Below are positions 63,187-64,000 of a stretch of DNA of 64,000 bases, one piece after another. This stretch comes from Ruegeria lacuscaerulensis (lineage in GTDB: Bacteria > Pseudomonadota > Alphaproteobacteria > Rhodobacterales > Rhodobacteraceae). The translations under genes and the position numbers were made by a program. Location: NCBI RefSeq assembly GCF_013034685.1, contig NZ_WQGO01000003.1, positions 372,001 through 436,000 of the forward strand. Reading direction: 5' to 3'. The notes beneath the pieces were generated by a model, which was not told where the DNA came from, did not search any database, and saw only the letters and a list, made by a program, of their open reading frames with translations. How positions within the stretch are numbered: the first letter of the stretch is position 1; the number at the start of each line of letters is the position of its first letter.

Positions 63187-64000
63187 TCAGCAGTTTGGGA
63201 CGTTCACGGCCAAACCGCCCAGCGAGGTTTCCTTGTACTTCTCGTGCATGTCGTGCCCGGTCTGGCGCATGGTCTCGATCACCGCGTCAAGCGGGACAAA
63301 ATGATGCCCGTCCCCGCGAAGCGCCAGAGACGCGGCTGAAACCGCCTTGATCGCCCCCAATCCATTGCGTTCGATGCAGGGGACCTGAACCAGCCCGGCG
63401 ACCGGGTCGCAGGTCATGCCAAGGTGATGCTCCAACGCGATTTCAGCGGCGTTTTCTACCTGTTCCGGCGTACCGCCCATCACCGCGCACAAACCTGCGG
63501 CGGCCATGGCTGAAGCGCTGCCGACCTCGGCCTGACATCCGGCCTCGGCCCCCGAGATTGAGGCGTTGAACTTGACCAACCCGCCAATAGCGGCGGCAGT
63601 CAGCAGGAAATCCTCAATGCGGCTTTCAGAGGCACCCGGCACGTGGTCCAGGTAATAACGCAGCACCGCAGGCAGCACGCCCGCCGCGCCATTGGTTGGG
63701 GCGGTGACGACCTGACCCCCAGCGGCGTTTTCTTCGTTCACGGCCATGGCGTAAACGCTCATCCAGTCGTTGATCGTGTGCGGGGCGTTCAGGTTCATGC
63801 CCCGCTCGGCTTGCAGCGCGTCATGGATGCCCTTTGCGCGACGGCGCACGTGCAGGCCACCAGGCAGGATGCCATCGGTGTTCAGACCACGCTCGATACA
63901 TTCGTTCATCACTTGCCAAAGGCGCGCGGTGCCCTTGGCGAAACTGTCCGCGCACCCGCGCGCGATCTCGTTGGCGCGCTTCATTTCGGCGATGCTTTTG
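63187..64000 (-). CDS. sdaA: L-serine ammonia-lyase, C-terminal part (runs off the window)
   Basis: The frame is open to the right edge, so the 5' end is outside. The visible 271 residues form the alpha domain of an iron-sulfur L-serine dehydratase (serine to pyruvate plus ammonia). Fe-S ligands lie in [20 protein letters not shown] and [40 protein letters not shown] and [16 protein letters not shown] end the protein. The stop is 46 bases from the EamA gene on the same strand. Confidence 0.93.
   Translation of the reverse strand, partial: KSIAEMKRANEIARGCADSFAKGTARLWQVMNECIERGLNTDGILPGGLHVRRRAKGIHDALQAERGMNLNAPHTINDWMSVYAMAVNEENAAGGQVVTAPTNGAAGVLPAVLRYYLDHVPGASESRIEDFLLTAAAIGGLVKFNASISGAEAGCQAEVGSASAMAAAGLCAVMGGTPEQVENAAEIALEHHLGMTCDPVAGLVQVPCIERNGLGAIKAVSAASLALRGDGHHFVPLDAVIETMRQTGHDMHEKYKETSLGGLAVNVPNC

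Overview
The window looks like chromosomal DNA of an alphaproteobacterium of the order Rhodobacterales, most likely the Roseobacter group. The basis is the gene order nrdR-ribD ... ribE-ribBX-ribH-nusB, the secG-pyrG and dnaG-rpoD pairs, DUF2842 next to purA, a glycerol-type ABC operon, an SOS gene of the mmcB family behind a GTTC-N7-GTTC box, and a tRNA-His that lacks the extra G-1 and carries A73. The DNA is GC-rich and densely packed, with many ATGA overlaps. There is no rRNA, CRISPR array, insertion sequence or integrase.

Region by region. 1-7.5 kb (accessory in character): the tail of a type I secretion ATPase and its HlyD-type partner, a DUF3299 exported protein, two GMC flavoprotein oxidoreductases that are each coupled by an ATGA overlap to a small protein with a Tat-like N-terminus, and a MATE exporter. 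7.5-15.1 kb, minus strand: a BlaI-type repressor with a short M56 peptidase, then a six-gene glycerol ABC transporter (glpV-S-T-P-Q-U). 15.4-20.2 kb: two identical tRNA-Glu genes, recJ, glpX, hom and a lipoprotein. 20.2-22.4 kb: a TetR regulator with a palindromic operator, a pirin and a membrane protein. 22.4-25.1 kb: three TadE/TadG-type genes. 25.5-31.5 kb: NAD-type glutamate dehydrogenase, a small exported protein, dnaG and rpoD.

31.6-36.5 kb: an AraC regulator, DCC and DUF4166 proteins, a small exported protein, YjbQ, nrdR and ribD. 36.5-41.0 kb: a minus-strand capsule-export block (kpsS, a Wza/KpsD-type lipoprotein, kpsC) inserted between ribD and the rest of the riboflavin genes. 41.1-44.0 kb: ribE, ribBX, ribH and nusB. 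44.0-46.7 kb: a membrane protein, an ArsR/SRPBCC pair with a palindromic operator, mmcB with a LexA box, a small conserved protein, a GNAT enzyme and tRNA-His. 47.3-50.6 kb: a polar amino acid ABC transporter. 50.7-53.3 kb: a PhnD-like protein without a signal peptide, two TerB-domain proteins and a PEP-mutase-family enzyme. 53.4-55.5 kb: pyrG and secG. 55.7-57.3 kb: a cobalt-type nitrile hydratase with its activator. 57.5-64 kb: purA, DUF2842, GNAT, a large acidic Rhodobacterales protein, thiamine pyrophosphokinase, an EamA transporter and the 3' part of an L-serine dehydratase.

No wholly new multi-gene system is evident. The most interesting signals are regulatory and structural: three overlapping GANTC-containing complementary segments upstream of rpoD, well-defined operators for the TetR and ArsR genes, a LexA box at mmcB, paired DnaA-box-like inverted sequences and a terminator ahead of dnaG, a GlpT ATPase without a canonical LSGGQ signature, an amino acid permease whose conserved-looking N-terminus has no usual start codon, an unexplained structured gap at 44.35-44.56 kb, and the twin GMC/small-Tat-protein modules. 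All calls are from reading the sequence; no database search was run.
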